Origin: Methanospirillum lacunae
Lineage (GTDB): Archaea > Halobacteriota > Methanomicrobia > Methanomicrobiales > Methanospirillaceae
Assembly: GCF_003173355.1 (NCBI RefSeq)
Contig: NZ_QGMY01000002.1
Coordinates: 744,001-808,000 of the forward strand
Length of the DNA: 64,000 bases
Reading direction: 5' to 3'
The notes beneath the pieces were generated by a model. It was not told the DNA's origin, did no database searches, and worked only from the letters and a program-made list of their open reading frames with translations. Made by a program: the position numbers and the translations under genes. Shown in pieces: positions 48,279 to 57,643 of this stretch; the first letter of the stretch is position 1, and each line of letters opens with the position of its first letter.

Positions 48279-50390
48279 TTACGAGGTGGTAAATTTACTC
48301 ATTTCTACAGATATTCTTTGGATAGATGCTGATGCTTCAGATATCGCCCGGGTAATCTGATCTATAGATGCTGTAACCTCCTCGGTTGCGGCTGCTGAAT
48401 CTACAGCTTCTTTAGCAGTCTGCTGTACAAGACCACCGACTTCATGGACACTCGCCGTGATCTCTTCAACAGCTGCAGCCTGTTCTTCAGTGGCTCCTGC
48501 CACTTCGGTCATATTATTGTGAACAATATTAATAGCCTGGACAATCTCGTTGAAGACATTGAGAGTGGCACTTACAGCCTCATTTCCGGATTTTACTTCT
48601 GAAGCTGAAACCTTCATGGACTCAGAAACTTTTTGAGACTTCTTCTGGAGGTTTCCTATTATTGTTGCAATATTTTCTGCTGATTTCTGTGACTCAAGAG
48701 CAAGAGATTTGACTTCATCTGCTACAACTGCAAAACCCATCCCTGCATCTCCAGCCCGGGCTGCTTCGATAGCTGCATTTAGAGCAAGAAGTCCGGTCTG
48801 TTCTGCTATTCCGGTAATAACTTCAACAATCTTTCCAATCTCATCCATCTGACTTGTGATATCAGTAATTATAACACTCGTCTCATCAACAGACTGCATA
48901 ATTCCTTCCATCCCTTTCTCAGCTTTTCCGGCTAACATGACTCCTTTCTCTGAGAGGTCCACGGTCTGTTTCGCCATGGTAGAGGCTTGTTCTGCCTTGG
49001 TAGCTACCGAACTTACTGTGTTTGATAGATCATCCATCGCTGTCAGAGTTTGTTTGACTCCGGATCCACTCTTTTCGGCAAGAACACTCACTGAGTTGGA
49101 ACTCTGTGCAAGCATACTGGAAGTACTTGCGACTTCTTCTGCACTGGCGTTGGTCTCTTCCATCCCGGCACTGAGACTTTCAACTCCATCCTTTACGCCA
49201 CCGATAGCACTGCTAATCTGAATTCCAATCTTATTGAGTGCCTCTTTGAACTGGATGAAATCTCCTTTAAGCGGAATTTTTTCGCTGATTTCATCAGTGA
49301 AATCTCCATCAGCATATGAATTGGAAAGACGCATTGCTTCATTTACCGGATTGATAACCGAATCAAGGGTTGCATTGAATCCTTGCAATACCTCTTTGTA
49401 TCCCCCCTGGAACCGGTTTGTATCTCCGCGAATTCTGAGATTTCCCTCAATAGCAGCCTGACTGAGCATCTTAGCTTCTGATACCAGACCACGGATAGAT
49501 TCAACCATGTTTATCATTGCCGGTGAAATCTCGTCATTTTCATCCTTTGGAGTTATCGTCACTGAGAGATCACCAAGGCCAACTTTTTTCATCGAAGATA
49601 CGATTACATTCTGCAGATCATCAGAAAAAGAGTCCATGACCTTTGTAAGCTCACCGATTTCGTCTTTTCTTTCCAGATTTAACCGGTTTCCTAAATGACC
49701 AAGACTCATTTCCTGGATTAAAGAGACTCCTCTTGCAAGCGGAACTGTGATACTTTTGGTAATAAGAAATCCAAGGGTTAGAGCTATTACAATACTCAAA
49801 ATAATTGCACAAACCATCTGAATTATAATTTCAGCCACAGCCACTTCGCTATCGTCATTGAGTTTTTTTGCTTTTTTCAAATTCTGAGCAATAACATTTT
49901 TGAGTGCATCTGATGTTGCCTGCCTACTGGCAGTCAATTCTCCGGTCGAAAGAGATTCTTTTACATCATCAATTTTTCCATCATCTACATTTTTTATACT
50001 GTTATTAATTGCATTGTGGTAACTTCCCCATGCCTGAACAATATCATTATATGAATTCTTTTCTTCATCTGTGACCGCAAACTGCTCATACTTCTTTATA
50101 TCGCTTTCAACAATTGCAGTATTTTCATTTACTGTTTTTAGGGTTTTTTCACGGGCATCATCTATACTCATATATTTGTATACATCGCCCCGGAGTTCCC
50201 AGACATGAGCATTGATAGTCTCAATATTATCAGTAGGAATAAGTTGTTCATCATACATTTCGTTTAATCTGGAATCAATCGATACAATTCCCAGGTATCC
50301 GACAGTTCCAATGATTATCATTATCAGAACGATAACGATAAATGATCCAATCAATTTTTTTCCAATTTTAATATTATCAAGCCAATCCAT
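48279..50390 (-). CDS. Methyl-accepting chemotaxis protein, operon with cheW
   Basis: The 703-residue receptor has a transmembrane helix at ~13-32, an extracellular four-helix-bundle sensor (~34-185), a second helix (~188-212) and HAMP plus HAMP-like repeats (~213-405). The signalling hairpin ends in the tip [20 protein letters not shown]. Several glutamate/glutamine heptads provide methylation sites, and it shares length and layout with the receptor at 45109. The stop codon overlaps the ribosome binding site of cheW. The stimulus is unknown. The two receptors converge on cheW, which suggests local duplication with inversion. Confidence 0.92.
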   Translation of the reverse strand: MDWLDNIKIGKKLIGSFIVIVLIMIIIGTVGYLGIVSIDSRLNEMYDEQLIPTDNIETINAHVWELRGDVYKYMSIDDAREKTLKTVNENTAIVESDIKKYEQFAVTDEEKNSYNDIVQAWGSYHNAINNSIKNVDDGKIDDVKESLSTGELTASRQATSDALKNVIAQNLKKAKKLNDDSEVAVAEIIIQMVCAIILSIVIALTLGFLITKSITVPLARGVSLIQEMSLGHLGNRLNLERKDEIGELTKVMDSFSDDLQNVIVSSMKKVGLGDLSVTITPKDENDEISPAMINMVESIRGLVSEAKMLSQAAIEGNLRIRGDTNRFQGGYKEVLQGFNATLDSVINPVNEAMRLSNSYADGDFTDEISEKIPLKGDFIQFKEALNKIGIQISSAIGGVKDGVESLSAGMEETNASAEEVASTSSMLAQSSNSVSVLAEKSGSGVKQTLTAMDDLSNTVSSVATKAEQASTMAKQTVDLSEKGVMLAGKAEKGMEGIMQSVDETSVIITDITSQMDEIGKIVEVITGIAEQTGLLALNAAIEAARAGDAGMGFAVVADEVKSLALESQKSAENIATIIGNLQKKSQKVSESMKVSASEVKSGNEAVSATLNVFNEIVQAINIVHNNMTEVAGATEEQAAAVEEITASVHEVGGLVQQTAKEAVDSAAATEEVTASIDQITRAISEASASIQRISVEMSKFTTS

Positions 50391-51390
50391 AATTTTCTAC
50401 CATTACATGAAACCAAGATGATCTCATTCCACTCTATCATCCATCTGAATGAATCGAGGGAATCCATACACTGAATAATTAAATAATCAATATTCTCTTT
50501 TTTTCAATATCCTGGACATAATGTTCTACAGGCTGTACTCTGGATTATACCCCTTTTCCACTGTACCGGAGGAGGTTTTAATAAACGAGGATAAAAAATC
50601 GTTATTGAAAAAAACTGAATATGTATGATAAAAATTTTAAATAACAAAAATGTAACAACAGATACCCTTACACGATTCCCTGACTTATCCATATTTATCA
50701 GAAAGGTACACCGTAACGATTTTTCCCAGTTTTTCCGCAATATTCAACTGATAGTTTCTTCCCACTAGCCTAGTACTGCCAAAGCGTACAATTCCCGGGT
50801 AAGAAGATGCTAAATCAATAATTCAATATATTAATATCGAATTAGTCAATGAATTTCTATTAGATAAGAAATTCTTTGAGTGAATTCCATTTATATAAGT
50901 GCCCGGCGGTGTCGTAGGGGATAAATTCAAATAGAGAAAATCCGGGTGTTACGTTAATGCTAAAAAAATCGTGCCTAACAGTTCTTTGATATTTGATCAA
51001 ATTAAATGAGTTTTATGAGTTATACTAATTCTATGTTCTTTTATACGAGTTCAATTGGGATAATGTCATGATTTATTAATGGATTTTGAGAAGTCTAATA
51101 TAAAAAACATTTGATAATAATAAATCCTGCCAGATTTTTTAAAAAAATCTTGCATTATCACTTTGGAAGAGCTATCAAGAGACGATCTGGTATAGATATT
51201 GCCACTTAAAATTCATATAACTGCTTTTCAACCATTTAACATATGATTCTTGGTTTTTTTACCTCAAAACTAATATCGTTGTTTTTTTGAGAGAATGATA
51301 GTAATTCTGTATGGAAATTTAGTTTTTATCTATCTTCCCGGTGTCTAAAGTAGACATCATTGGAATCTTTAAAAAACTGGAGATTATGCA
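50391..51390. other. 1-kb gap with a strong TATA box; possible untranslated RNA
   Basis: No convincing protein gene is present. The longest frame, 78 codons on the minus strand at 50504-50740, starts with TTG and has no ribosome binding site or family. A canonical TTATATAA at 50891-50898 points rightwards. Transcription from it would begin near 50923, in a notably G-rich stretch (GTGCCCGGCGGTGTCGTAGG at 50899-50918 and on) that could pair with CCGGGTG at ~50942. It could give either a long leader of the regulator gene at 51391 or a small RNA. No known RNA family was recognised. Confidence 0.35.
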
Positions 51391-53571
51391 ATGGATGGTA
51401 TATATGAAAAGATAATCCACGCCCTATCTGGTGAAAGAAAACCGCTTATGATAAAAATTATTGCGGAAAAATGCTGTCTTCATCCTCAGACTGTTGCAAG
51501 GAAACTTGAAACACTCGAAGCTCTTGGCAGAGTCAGAAAGATCCAGATGGGTCATGCCAAAAAATATTACCTTGTTGATACGATGCCGATTTCAAATCTC
51601 ATTGATATAAGTTCCGATTTTATTCTCATCCTCAATACGAATCATACGATACAATACATCAGCAAATCTGCTGAAAAAATCCTGTCCTTACAAAGCCGGA
51701 AAATAATTGGAGAACAATTAGAATCATTACATCTGGACATATTTTCAACTCCGCAAGTTCTTTCGGGTCTTCAGAATTTCTCCCGTGAAAAGGTATTCAA
51801 AACTGAAATTGAGTATGTAGTTAATGAAACAACATTCTGGTATCAAATCAGTATAATGGCTCTTTCACTAAATATCAATAGCATTTCTATAGCCATCATT
51901 GCAAGTGACATTACAACAAAGCGGGAAGCTGAACAGAAATTAAAAGATAGTGAAGCCAGGTATAGACTGATTTCAGAAAATACAACCGATGTTATCTGGC
52001 TTTTAGATACCACAACATTCCGGTTACTGTATGTGAGCCCGTCAATATTTGATTTGACCGGGTTTGAAAGTAAAGATTTAACTGGGATTTGTTTAAAGGA
52101 CATGGTAAATCACCCTCAGGAATTAAAACTACTACAATCCTTTCCCGAGAGGATAGAGAAATTTTTAGCAGGAGATGAATCAGCAAAAGTATGCATGGAT
52201 GAAAGTGAACTTATCCGGAAAACCGGATCTATTATTCCGGTTGAAATGGTTACCACTCTTCTTATAAATGAGGATGGAACAATAACCCGGATACTCGGAG
52301 TCACCAGGGATATCACAGAACGAAAGAGATCAGAAAATGCCTTAAGAAAAACTCATGAACAGGCATTAGTTCTTGGAGAGATTCTGAAGCACTCTTTTCA
52401 ACCAATTATTGTACTGAATCCTGATTTAAGCATAGACTACTGTAACAGGTCTTTTGAATACCTCATCGGGTATAATATGGAAGAACTTATTGACATGAGC
52501 CGGACAAACAGGACCGGATATGAGAAATGGGTTACTATCGCAAGGAACATTGTCCAACAGGTTCATGAAAAAGATCATCCTGTTACATGTGAATATTCAA
52601 TAAAACGGCCTGATGGAACTGATGTACACCTTGAAATATCTACCCATATGATCTTCAATAAAGAGGGGGATGTTATTCGATATTATGCAATAATTTCAGA
52701 TATTACAGAGCGTATTCAAACTGATGGGCAGAATAAATCATATCTGGTTGAGCTTAAAGGACTCATACAGGATAGGACATATAGTTTACAGGAAGAGATA
52801 AAGGCTCGGATTCTGGCAGAATCTGAATTTCGGATAAATGAAGAACGGTACAAACAGGTAGCAGAGACATCAGGAACCTGGGTGTGGGAGATTGATAAGC
52901 ACGGTACGTATACCTATTCCAGCGATGTTGGCACCAGGATTATCGGATATTCTCCGGATGAAGTAATCGGCAGAAAATATTATGATTTTTTTCATCCTGA
53001 ATCAAGGAAAGAACTCATAACAATTCTCCGGTCAGTATCTCTTCGTCATGAATGTATTCGCTTTTTCCAGATAGATCTTGTTCACAAAAACGGTTCAATT
53101 ATCAGGGTTGAAAGTAATGGTCTTCCGATTTTCAACAATGAAGGAGTTTTTTCAGGGTACCGGGGAACAATGATTGATATCACCGATAATTTTCAGATGG
53201 AACATGCTCTCGTTGAAAATAGGAAATATTATCGCTCACTTTTTGAAAATGCACCGGTTCCACTGATTCTTGTGGATGCACAAACACTGACGATACTTGA
53301 AGGTAATAAGGCTGCATCGCTCTTTTTTGGATATTCATTGGATGAACTGGTTGGGCAGAAACCACATATTCTTACGATAAAACCCGGTTTAGGTGTTGAT
53401 AATCTGTACAATCATTTTGAAATGAATCAAAAATCAGAAAATGACGCATATGAGGTTATTTATCTGAAGTCCAATGGAATTCTCTGGACCGGAACTGCAT
53501 CGCTCAGCTATATTGATGTTTCAGGGAAAAATTGTATTATGTATGCACTTCAGGATTCGGTTAAGTCATAA
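51391..53571 (+). CDS. Winged-helix DNA-binding protein with five PAS domains
   Basis: The 726-residue protein has an N-terminal winged-helix domain (~1-62: recognition segment AEKCCLHPQTVARKLETLEA followed by a wing GRVRKIQMGHAKKYYLVD). Five PAS domains follow (about 70-175, 185-310, 325-440, 480-600 and 605-722), each closing with a DIT motif or its remnant. There is no receiver, kinase or other output domain. It is best read as a one-component regulator in which PAS ligands control DNA binding. The start at ATG 51391 has GGAG eight bases upstream. The large upstream gap may hold its target site. Confidence 0.85.
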   Translation: MDGIYEKIIHALSGERKPLMIKIIAEKCCLHPQTVARKLETLEALGRVRKIQMGHAKKYYLVDTMPISNLIDISSDFILILNTNHTIQYISKSAEKILSLQSRKIIGEQLESLHLDIFSTPQVLSGLQNFSREKVFKTEIEYVVNETTFWYQISIMALSLNINSISIAIIASDITTKREAEQKLKDSEARYRLISENTTDVIWLLDTTTFRLLYVSPSIFDLTGFESKDLTGICLKDMVNHPQELKLLQSFPERIEKFLAGDESAKVCMDESELIRKTGSIIPVEMVTTLLINEDGTITRILGVTRDITERKRSENALRKTHEQALVLGEILKHSFQPIIVLNPDLSIDYCNRSFEYLIGYNMEELIDMSRTNRTGYEKWVTIARNIVQQVHEKDHPVTCEYSIKRPDGTDVHLEISTHMIFNKEGDVIRYYAIISDITERIQTDGQNKSYLVELKGLIQDRTYSLQEEIKARILAESEFRINEERYKQVAETSGTWVWEIDKHGTYTYSSDVGTRIIGYSPDEVIGRKYYDFFHPESRKELITILRSVSLRHECIRFFQIDLVHKNGSIIRVESNGLPIFNNEGVFSGYRGTMIDITDNFQMEHALVENRKYYRSLFENAPVPLILVDAQTLTILEGNKAASLFFGYSLDELVGQKPHILTIKPGLGVDNLYNHFEMNQKSENDAYEVIYLKSNGILWTGTASLSYIDVSGKNCIMYALQDSVKS

Positions 53572-53675
53572 ATTTCATATTTATTCCTTTATCCAGCAAT
53601 GTTGTAAGGCATATGTTTTAATACCGGACATTATTTTTATATGGAAAAAAAGTATAAAAAATAAAAAATGGGAAA

Positions 53676-54734
53676 TTAAGCAGGAGACAGATGGTTTAAT
53701 ATCCGGTCTGCTTCATCATCGGTCAAAGAGTAATTATAGAATGTTGAATAAAATTCTTTAATTTCTTTAATCATATCGATGTTAGAGAATTTATCCGGGT
53801 AAAACATCTTAGCAAGGTATTCCAATAATAGGACTCCTTCACTTGAATAATCCCAGGACATGACTCCATCAGGGTTTGTATAGACTTTCCCTTCTTTAAC
53901 CGCTTTTATATCCTTCCATTTTGGATCATCCATTATCAGTGAAGTTGAATTTACCCTTCCCATTACTATGATATCCGGATTCCAGGAGATAACCTGTTCA
54001 ATAGAAACTTTTGGCATCATATCCTGTAACTGATCTGAAACAAGATGACCGCCGGCCATTGAAACAAGCCACGCAGTGTTGGTGTTTTTCCCATGTGTTG
54101 TCAGAGCATCAGGACCCCTCACATAGTATACCTTTGGCTTTTCATTTTCCGGGATAGATGAAGTAATATTTAGGATCGGATTTACTTTCTCATCAAAATA
54201 TGTGTTGAATTTTTTAGCTTTTGCTTTGGCATCAGGTCCTAACACATCTCCGTAGATACTGATATCTTTCTTGAAATTGTCTTTAAACTCATCTATCGAC
54301 TGTGGCTCTGTTTCCGGAGTTGTTGCAAGAGTCACTACTACCGGAATGCCAGCATCAGTCATTTTTTCTATCGGTTTTGGATAATCACAGAATAAGACAA
54401 CATCGATACTCTGATTCAGCAACCCTTCGATGCTCGGATCATCTATTGAATCAGAGGGGATATTTTTGATTCCCGGAATAATTTTCGTAGCCCAGGAATT
54501 ACCTTTGTAAAATGGAGGAACGAGAGCCAACTTATCAATACCACCCAGGAGAAAGACTTTTTCAGGACCAGGTCCGGAAAGGGCTGCCACATGGTGAACA
54601 GTTTCTGGAATATCTACTGTTCGCCCAATAAGATCTGTAATTGTAACAGTTTTATTTTGTTCTGCAAATACAACTGCAGGTGTTCCCATACAGATGAGCA
54701 CTACGATCATAAGAGAAATAATTTTTATTTTCAT
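53676..54734 (-). CDS. Orphan ABC-type metal/cobalamin-binding protein
   Basis: The 352-residue protein has a signal peptide (~1-24) and the fold of class III (TroA/BtuF-like) binding proteins: ITDLIGRTVDIPETVHHVAA, the helical backbone linker ending near residue 180, and VSIEQVISWNPDIIVMGRVN. This group binds iron chelates, cobalamin or molybdate-like ligands for import. AGGA six bases before ATG 54734 supports the start. No permease or ATPase gene accompanies it, so it must share a transporter encoded elsewhere or act in sensing. Ligand specificity cannot be read from the sequence. Confidence 0.85.
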   Translation of the reverse strand: MKIKIISLMIVVLICMGTPAVVFAEQNKTVTITDLIGRTVDIPETVHHVAALSGPGPEKVFLLGGIDKLALVPPFYKGNSWATKIIPGIKNIPSDSIDDPSIEGLLNQSIDVVLFCDYPKPIEKMTDAGIPVVVTLATTPETEPQSIDEFKDNFKKDISIYGDVLGPDAKAKAKKFNTYFDEKVNPILNITSSIPENEKPKVYYVRGPDALTTHGKNTNTAWLVSMAGGHLVSDQLQDMMPKVSIEQVISWNPDIIVMGRVNSTSLIMDDPKWKDIKAVKEGKVYTNPDGVMSWDYSSEGVLLLEYLAKMFYPDKFSNIDMIKEIKEFYSTFYNYSLTDDEADRILNHLSPA

Positions 54735-55043
54735 TGAACATCCTGCTCATTTATACTAAAATAAGCATACATGATTTATTTTGAGAACTTATTAGAGATT
54801 TCTTTTAATCGCATTTCAATTTTTTTTCAGATAAAAGAGAGATAGACTTAAAGAAATCAGATATATGGATTATATTCATTAAGAACCGATATTCATCACT
54901 ATATTCGATTTTTGGTTTCTACTAAAACGCTGAAATATTTGTATTGAATCCGGGATTTATCTGCATTGAGGACTCATTTTTTCTGCTGATCTAATCAGGT
55001 CTATCATTAATTATTGTTAAGAATCGCTCATATCTCTTGCTTT

Positions 55044-55064
55044 GAGTTGCAAAAAATGCAACTC
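55044..55064 (+). promoter_or_regulatory. Operator-like inverted repeat before TATA box
   Basis: GAGTTGCA (55044-55051) and TGCAACTC (55057-55064) are perfect 8-base arms around five A. It ends nine bases before the TATA box, over the BRE position, where a bound protein could block or recruit TFB. Confidence 0.5.
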
Positions 55065-55073
55065 CAAGACAGG

Positions 55074-55082
55074 TATATATAA
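55074..55082 (+). promoter_or_regulatory. TATA box for small basic protein gene
   Basis: TATATATAA is centred 25 bases before ATG 55103, so the mRNA should be leaderless; no ribosome binding site is present, in agreement. Confidence 0.6.
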
Positions 55083-55102
55083 CCAACAATTGAGTACACA
55101 CC

Positions 55103-55360
55103 ATGAAATCCAAGGAAAAAATACCGGTTAAAGAGAAAAAAACATTGAAAGCCGGAGTTAACCCAGCTCAGGAATCGGTTGAAAATCCAGATGCACCGGT
55201 CCAGGGCCCAATTGAAAATGCCAAAACCAAAGGAAAAAAGGGCGGTACTGATGGTAAAAATAAAAAAATATTCGACCTGGCACAAATGAAAGCAAATCAA
55301 ATGAGTTCAAATATTAGGATTAAAGCACATCAGGTTTTAGCAGGTAACCGGAAGAAGTGA
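55103..55360 (+). CDS. Small lysine-rich protein
   Basis: The 85-residue protein is very basic and low in hydrophobic residues. Lysines dominate both the start (KSKEKIPVKEKKTLKAG) and the middle (KTKGKKGGTDGKNKKI). A short helical end (DLAQMKANQMSSNIRIKAHQ) follows. It is likely disordered and could bind nucleic acid or acidic proteins. The strong promoter and operator-like repeat upstream argue for a real, regulated gene. No family was recognised. Confidence 0.6.
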   Translation: MKSKEKIPVKEKKTLKAGVNPAQESVENPDAPVQGPIENAKTKGKKGGTDGKNKKIFDLAQMKANQMSSNIRIKAHQVLAGNRKK

Positions 55361-55756
55361 TCAAAGATGAAAAGGGTCTTGGCACAAGGAATCGATGAAT
55401 GAACAAGTAATTCCGGTATTTAATAATTTACTTACACCCTTCAGGAGGTCCATGTACAATTTATTTTTTGTAAACAACAAACATCCCTATATACAACTTC
55501 CTACATGTATTCCTATATTCTGATGTGAATCTCCCGATATTTTATAAGAATTTAAGGAATTTTTATGAAATAATTCATATCAGATTCCCGAGTTCTAAAT
55601 TATTGTATAATGCAAAATCTTACGAATAATTCAGAGCCTTTGCATTATACAATGAATCACTAATGAACACATCTAGAAATAATTTTCATTTTAATTCGAT
55701 TATTTCAGAGGTTGTTCATTCTACTCACATTACACGTTTCTATAGAGGATATTATT
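55361..55756. other. Intergenic region containing a 15-base inverted repeat
   Basis: The region has no gene. It holds a perfect inverted repeat (55602-55653, listed separately) and otherwise AT-rich sequence. Confidence 0.5.
55602..55653. repeat. Perfect 15-base inverted repeat, 22-base spacer
   Basis: ATTGTATAATGCAAA (55602-55616) and its exact complement TTTGCATTATACAAT (55639-55653) flank 22 bases. The repeat ends about 100 bases before ATG 55757. It could be a cruciform or regulator site, a stem-loop in a transcript, or the ends of a tiny mobile-element relic. Confidence 0.6.
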
Positions 55757-56161
55757 ATGCAAAACTATGACACTCTCAAAATCAGCATCCAAAAGAGGAA
55801 TGACAGTACTGCCGAAGAACACAAAATCGCAAATATAAAAAAGAAAAGAGCAAAACTGCTGAAACAGCAGAATGATATCAGGGAAGATACCCTCAAAAGC
55901 AGTTTAAAAATTCAAAAGATAAGCGATACTGTGGACCTCAATTTCATACCAGTATCACCATCATCTCAGGAACATTCGATTCCATCTGCAAATTTAACTT
56001 TTGGACATTTAAAACCCGTTGAACAGAGAAAACAAGATCCGATGGAATTTCAAAAGATAGGTGAATTTTCAACCAAAATTCCATTTGGATATCAAAACCC
56101 CGGAGGATCAGTATACAATAAGGTATCTGAACGTGTAAAGAACCTTCACCATGTACAATAA
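55757..56161 (+). CDS. Hypothetical basic helical protein
   Basis: From ATG 55757 (GAGG eight bases upstream) the protein has 134 residues; a start at 55712 would add 15 in front without a ribosome binding site. The N-terminal half is a charged helix (residues ~15-60, EEHKIANIKKKRAKLLKQQN), possibly coiled coil, and the C-terminal half is proline- and serine-rich. No family or membrane segment was seen. It neighbours the small lysine-rich protein gene, but each has its own upstream signals. Confidence 0.55.
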   Translation: MQNYDTLKISIQKRNDSTAEEHKIANIKKKRAKLLKQQNDIREDTLKSSLKIQKISDTVDLNFIPVSPSSQEHSIPSANLTFGHLKPVEQRKQDPMEFQKIGEFSTKIPFGYQNPGGSVYNKVSERVKNLHHVQ

Positions 56162-56303
56162 TTTTTCATATGATCTGTAACAACAGTGAACTCCGGATAC
56201 ATATTTTGTCAATTATCGCTGATGTTATGGATCAAATGAATGGGTTTTGATACCAACAAAGGTATCTCCATTTTTTGGGTGAAGAGAGATTAAATGGGGG
56301 ATT

Positions 56304-57464
56304 TCACCATTTCTTCAGTTCTACCGGGAATAAACCCCTCCCCCATTCCATCTTATTCTCAATACAGAGAGTTACATCATCCGGGGAAATTGAGTCTGCA
56401 TTGGTTGGATCATTCAGGTATTCTGCCCGGAGCCTCATGATCTCATCTATAATGATTGCACTCTGGGTCCCGATAATTACCCGGTACCCGGATTTTACCA
56501 TCCTGACAAAGAGCCGGGCAAGGTGTATCTGCTGGTCCGGGGTCAGATGCTCTTCGGGTTGTTCGATGATGAAGACCTCGCCCGGGATATGTCTGTATTT
56601 CAGCGAGAGAAAGATAGGGATGAGACTTGAAACATCAGGTGAAGTCTCATTTGGAGGAATGTCTCTATCACCGGTTCTGACCACGATCTCATACCTCCCT
56701 TCAGGATCAATAATAAGGTGGGAAGATGTCCTGATGAGATTGTTTTCATCTTCTTTCCAGGTTTCAGAGTCATAATGATCATTCCTGAATGAACAACCAT
56801 CAAACTCCTCGAGGAGTTCATTTACGATAGGTGCATTTTGGGCAGGATCCAGTTCTTGATCATACACATTTGTAATTTCTCCCCGGTTTGTTGGGAGATA
56901 CAATGAGTGAGGAAGATTTCCTTCAGAGATTGTGATCACCCATATCCCGATTGCTCCTGAAATAAGCGAACTAAATGCGGTTGTAGATGTTCCCGGCCTT
57001 GGAAGTTTTTTCGGTCCTTTGGCAAACAGTTCGAGAGGGAAGGGGCATTCTGATTCGCAAAATTTTAATTCGCCACTCTCGTTGGTTTTGAGATACGCCC
57101 CGGCTGTTTTTGATTTCAGGATTATTTCCGCAGCACGAGTTTTTGAACGTCGCAGATCCGAAGTTTCCACTCCTAAATATGATTCAAGCCGGTTCACCAG
57201 ATTTCGTTCGTATACTTCTCTCAGAGCTGTCGTGGCAACAAGGTCAACTACGTTTTTATCAGGATACTGTTTTACTTTAGGTGCTCTTTTGAGATCCGGG
57301 ATATTGGTTCCATAACTCTCGTGAAGGCGATAGAGCGTGTGGATGAACCTGAGAAGATAGAGATAGTCTGAATGTTCTGGTCCGGTGAGGATGGTCAGAG
57401 GTGTTATTGGAATCTCAGCCTGTTGATACGGGCCGATGTTTTTCAGGATCAGGGTGAGAGTCAT
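56304..57464 (-). CDS. AAA/ABC-type ATPase relative with degenerate P-loop
   Basis: The 386-residue protein has the layout of OLD/DUF3696-type ATPases: an N-terminal LKNIGPYQQAEIPITPLTIL, where the Walker A should follow, and a C-terminal PGEVFIIEQPEEHLTPDQQ Walker B with D-loop, then the GTQSAIIIDEI switch. At residues ~28-38 the P-loop reads TGPEHSDYLYL, so the usual G-x-x-x-x-G-K-S/T is gone. The signature region (PDVSSLIPIFLSLK) is also weak. It may bind but not hydrolyse nucleotide, or be a decaying relative of defence-type ATPases. The first 28 bases of its start region recur beyond the neighbouring permease gene. Confidence 0.7.
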   Translation of the reverse strand: MTLTLILKNIGPYQQAEIPITPLTILTGPEHSDYLYLLRFIHTLYRLHESYGTNIPDLKRAPKVKQYPDKNVVDLVATTALREVYERNLVNRLESYLGVETSDLRRSKTRAAEIILKSKTAGAYLKTNESGELKFCESECPFPLELFAKGPKKLPRPGTSTTAFSSLISGAIGIWVITISEGNLPHSLYLPTNRGEITNVYDQELDPAQNAPIVNELLEEFDGCSFRNDHYDSETWKEDENNLIRTSSHLIIDPEGRYEIVVRTGDRDIPPNETSPDVSSLIPIFLSLKYRHIPGEVFIIEQPEEHLTPDQQIHLARLFVRMVKSGYRVIIGTQSAIIIDEIMRLRAEYLNDPTNADSISPDDVTLCIENKMEWGRGLFPVELKKW

Positions 57465-57476
57465 GAGATTACCGTT
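57449..57476. repeat. Direct repeat, left copy (start of ATPase gene)
   Basis: These 28 bases recur at 59009-59036 with one mismatch (A/G at the 20th base). This copy contains the ATG and first codons (MTLTL) of the ATPase gene on the minus strand. Confidence 0.65.
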
Positions 57477-57643
57477 GAAGGTGAGTTAGGGAATCAGGTA
57501 CGAGAATTTGCCTATGTGCATCCGGTGTATGAGAACTGGCTGCCAACCGGGGGGTTATCCGGGGTAATAGGAACTATTGGTAAAGAATACGTTTCCATTT
57601 GAGATAATGGTCTTCTTTTATTCTCATATTTTAAAGAATTTTG

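Larger units (their letters stand above)
54735..55102. other. Intergenic region with regulatory sites at its right end
   Basis: These 368 AT-rich bases between divergent genes have no reading frame of note. The right end holds an inverted repeat and a TATA box for the small basic protein gene. Confidence 0.5.

Noticed and set aside
50504-50740. 78-codon open frame on the minus strand
   Set aside because: It starts with TTG, has no ribosome binding site, and the translated sequence looks random and hydrophobic; treated as chance.
57372-57602. 76-codon plus-strand frame overlapping the start of the ATPase gene
   Set aside because: Its tail (NQVREFAYVHPVYENWLPTG) reads protein-like, but most of the first half is the antisense of the ATPase gene, there is no ribosome binding site and no family match.
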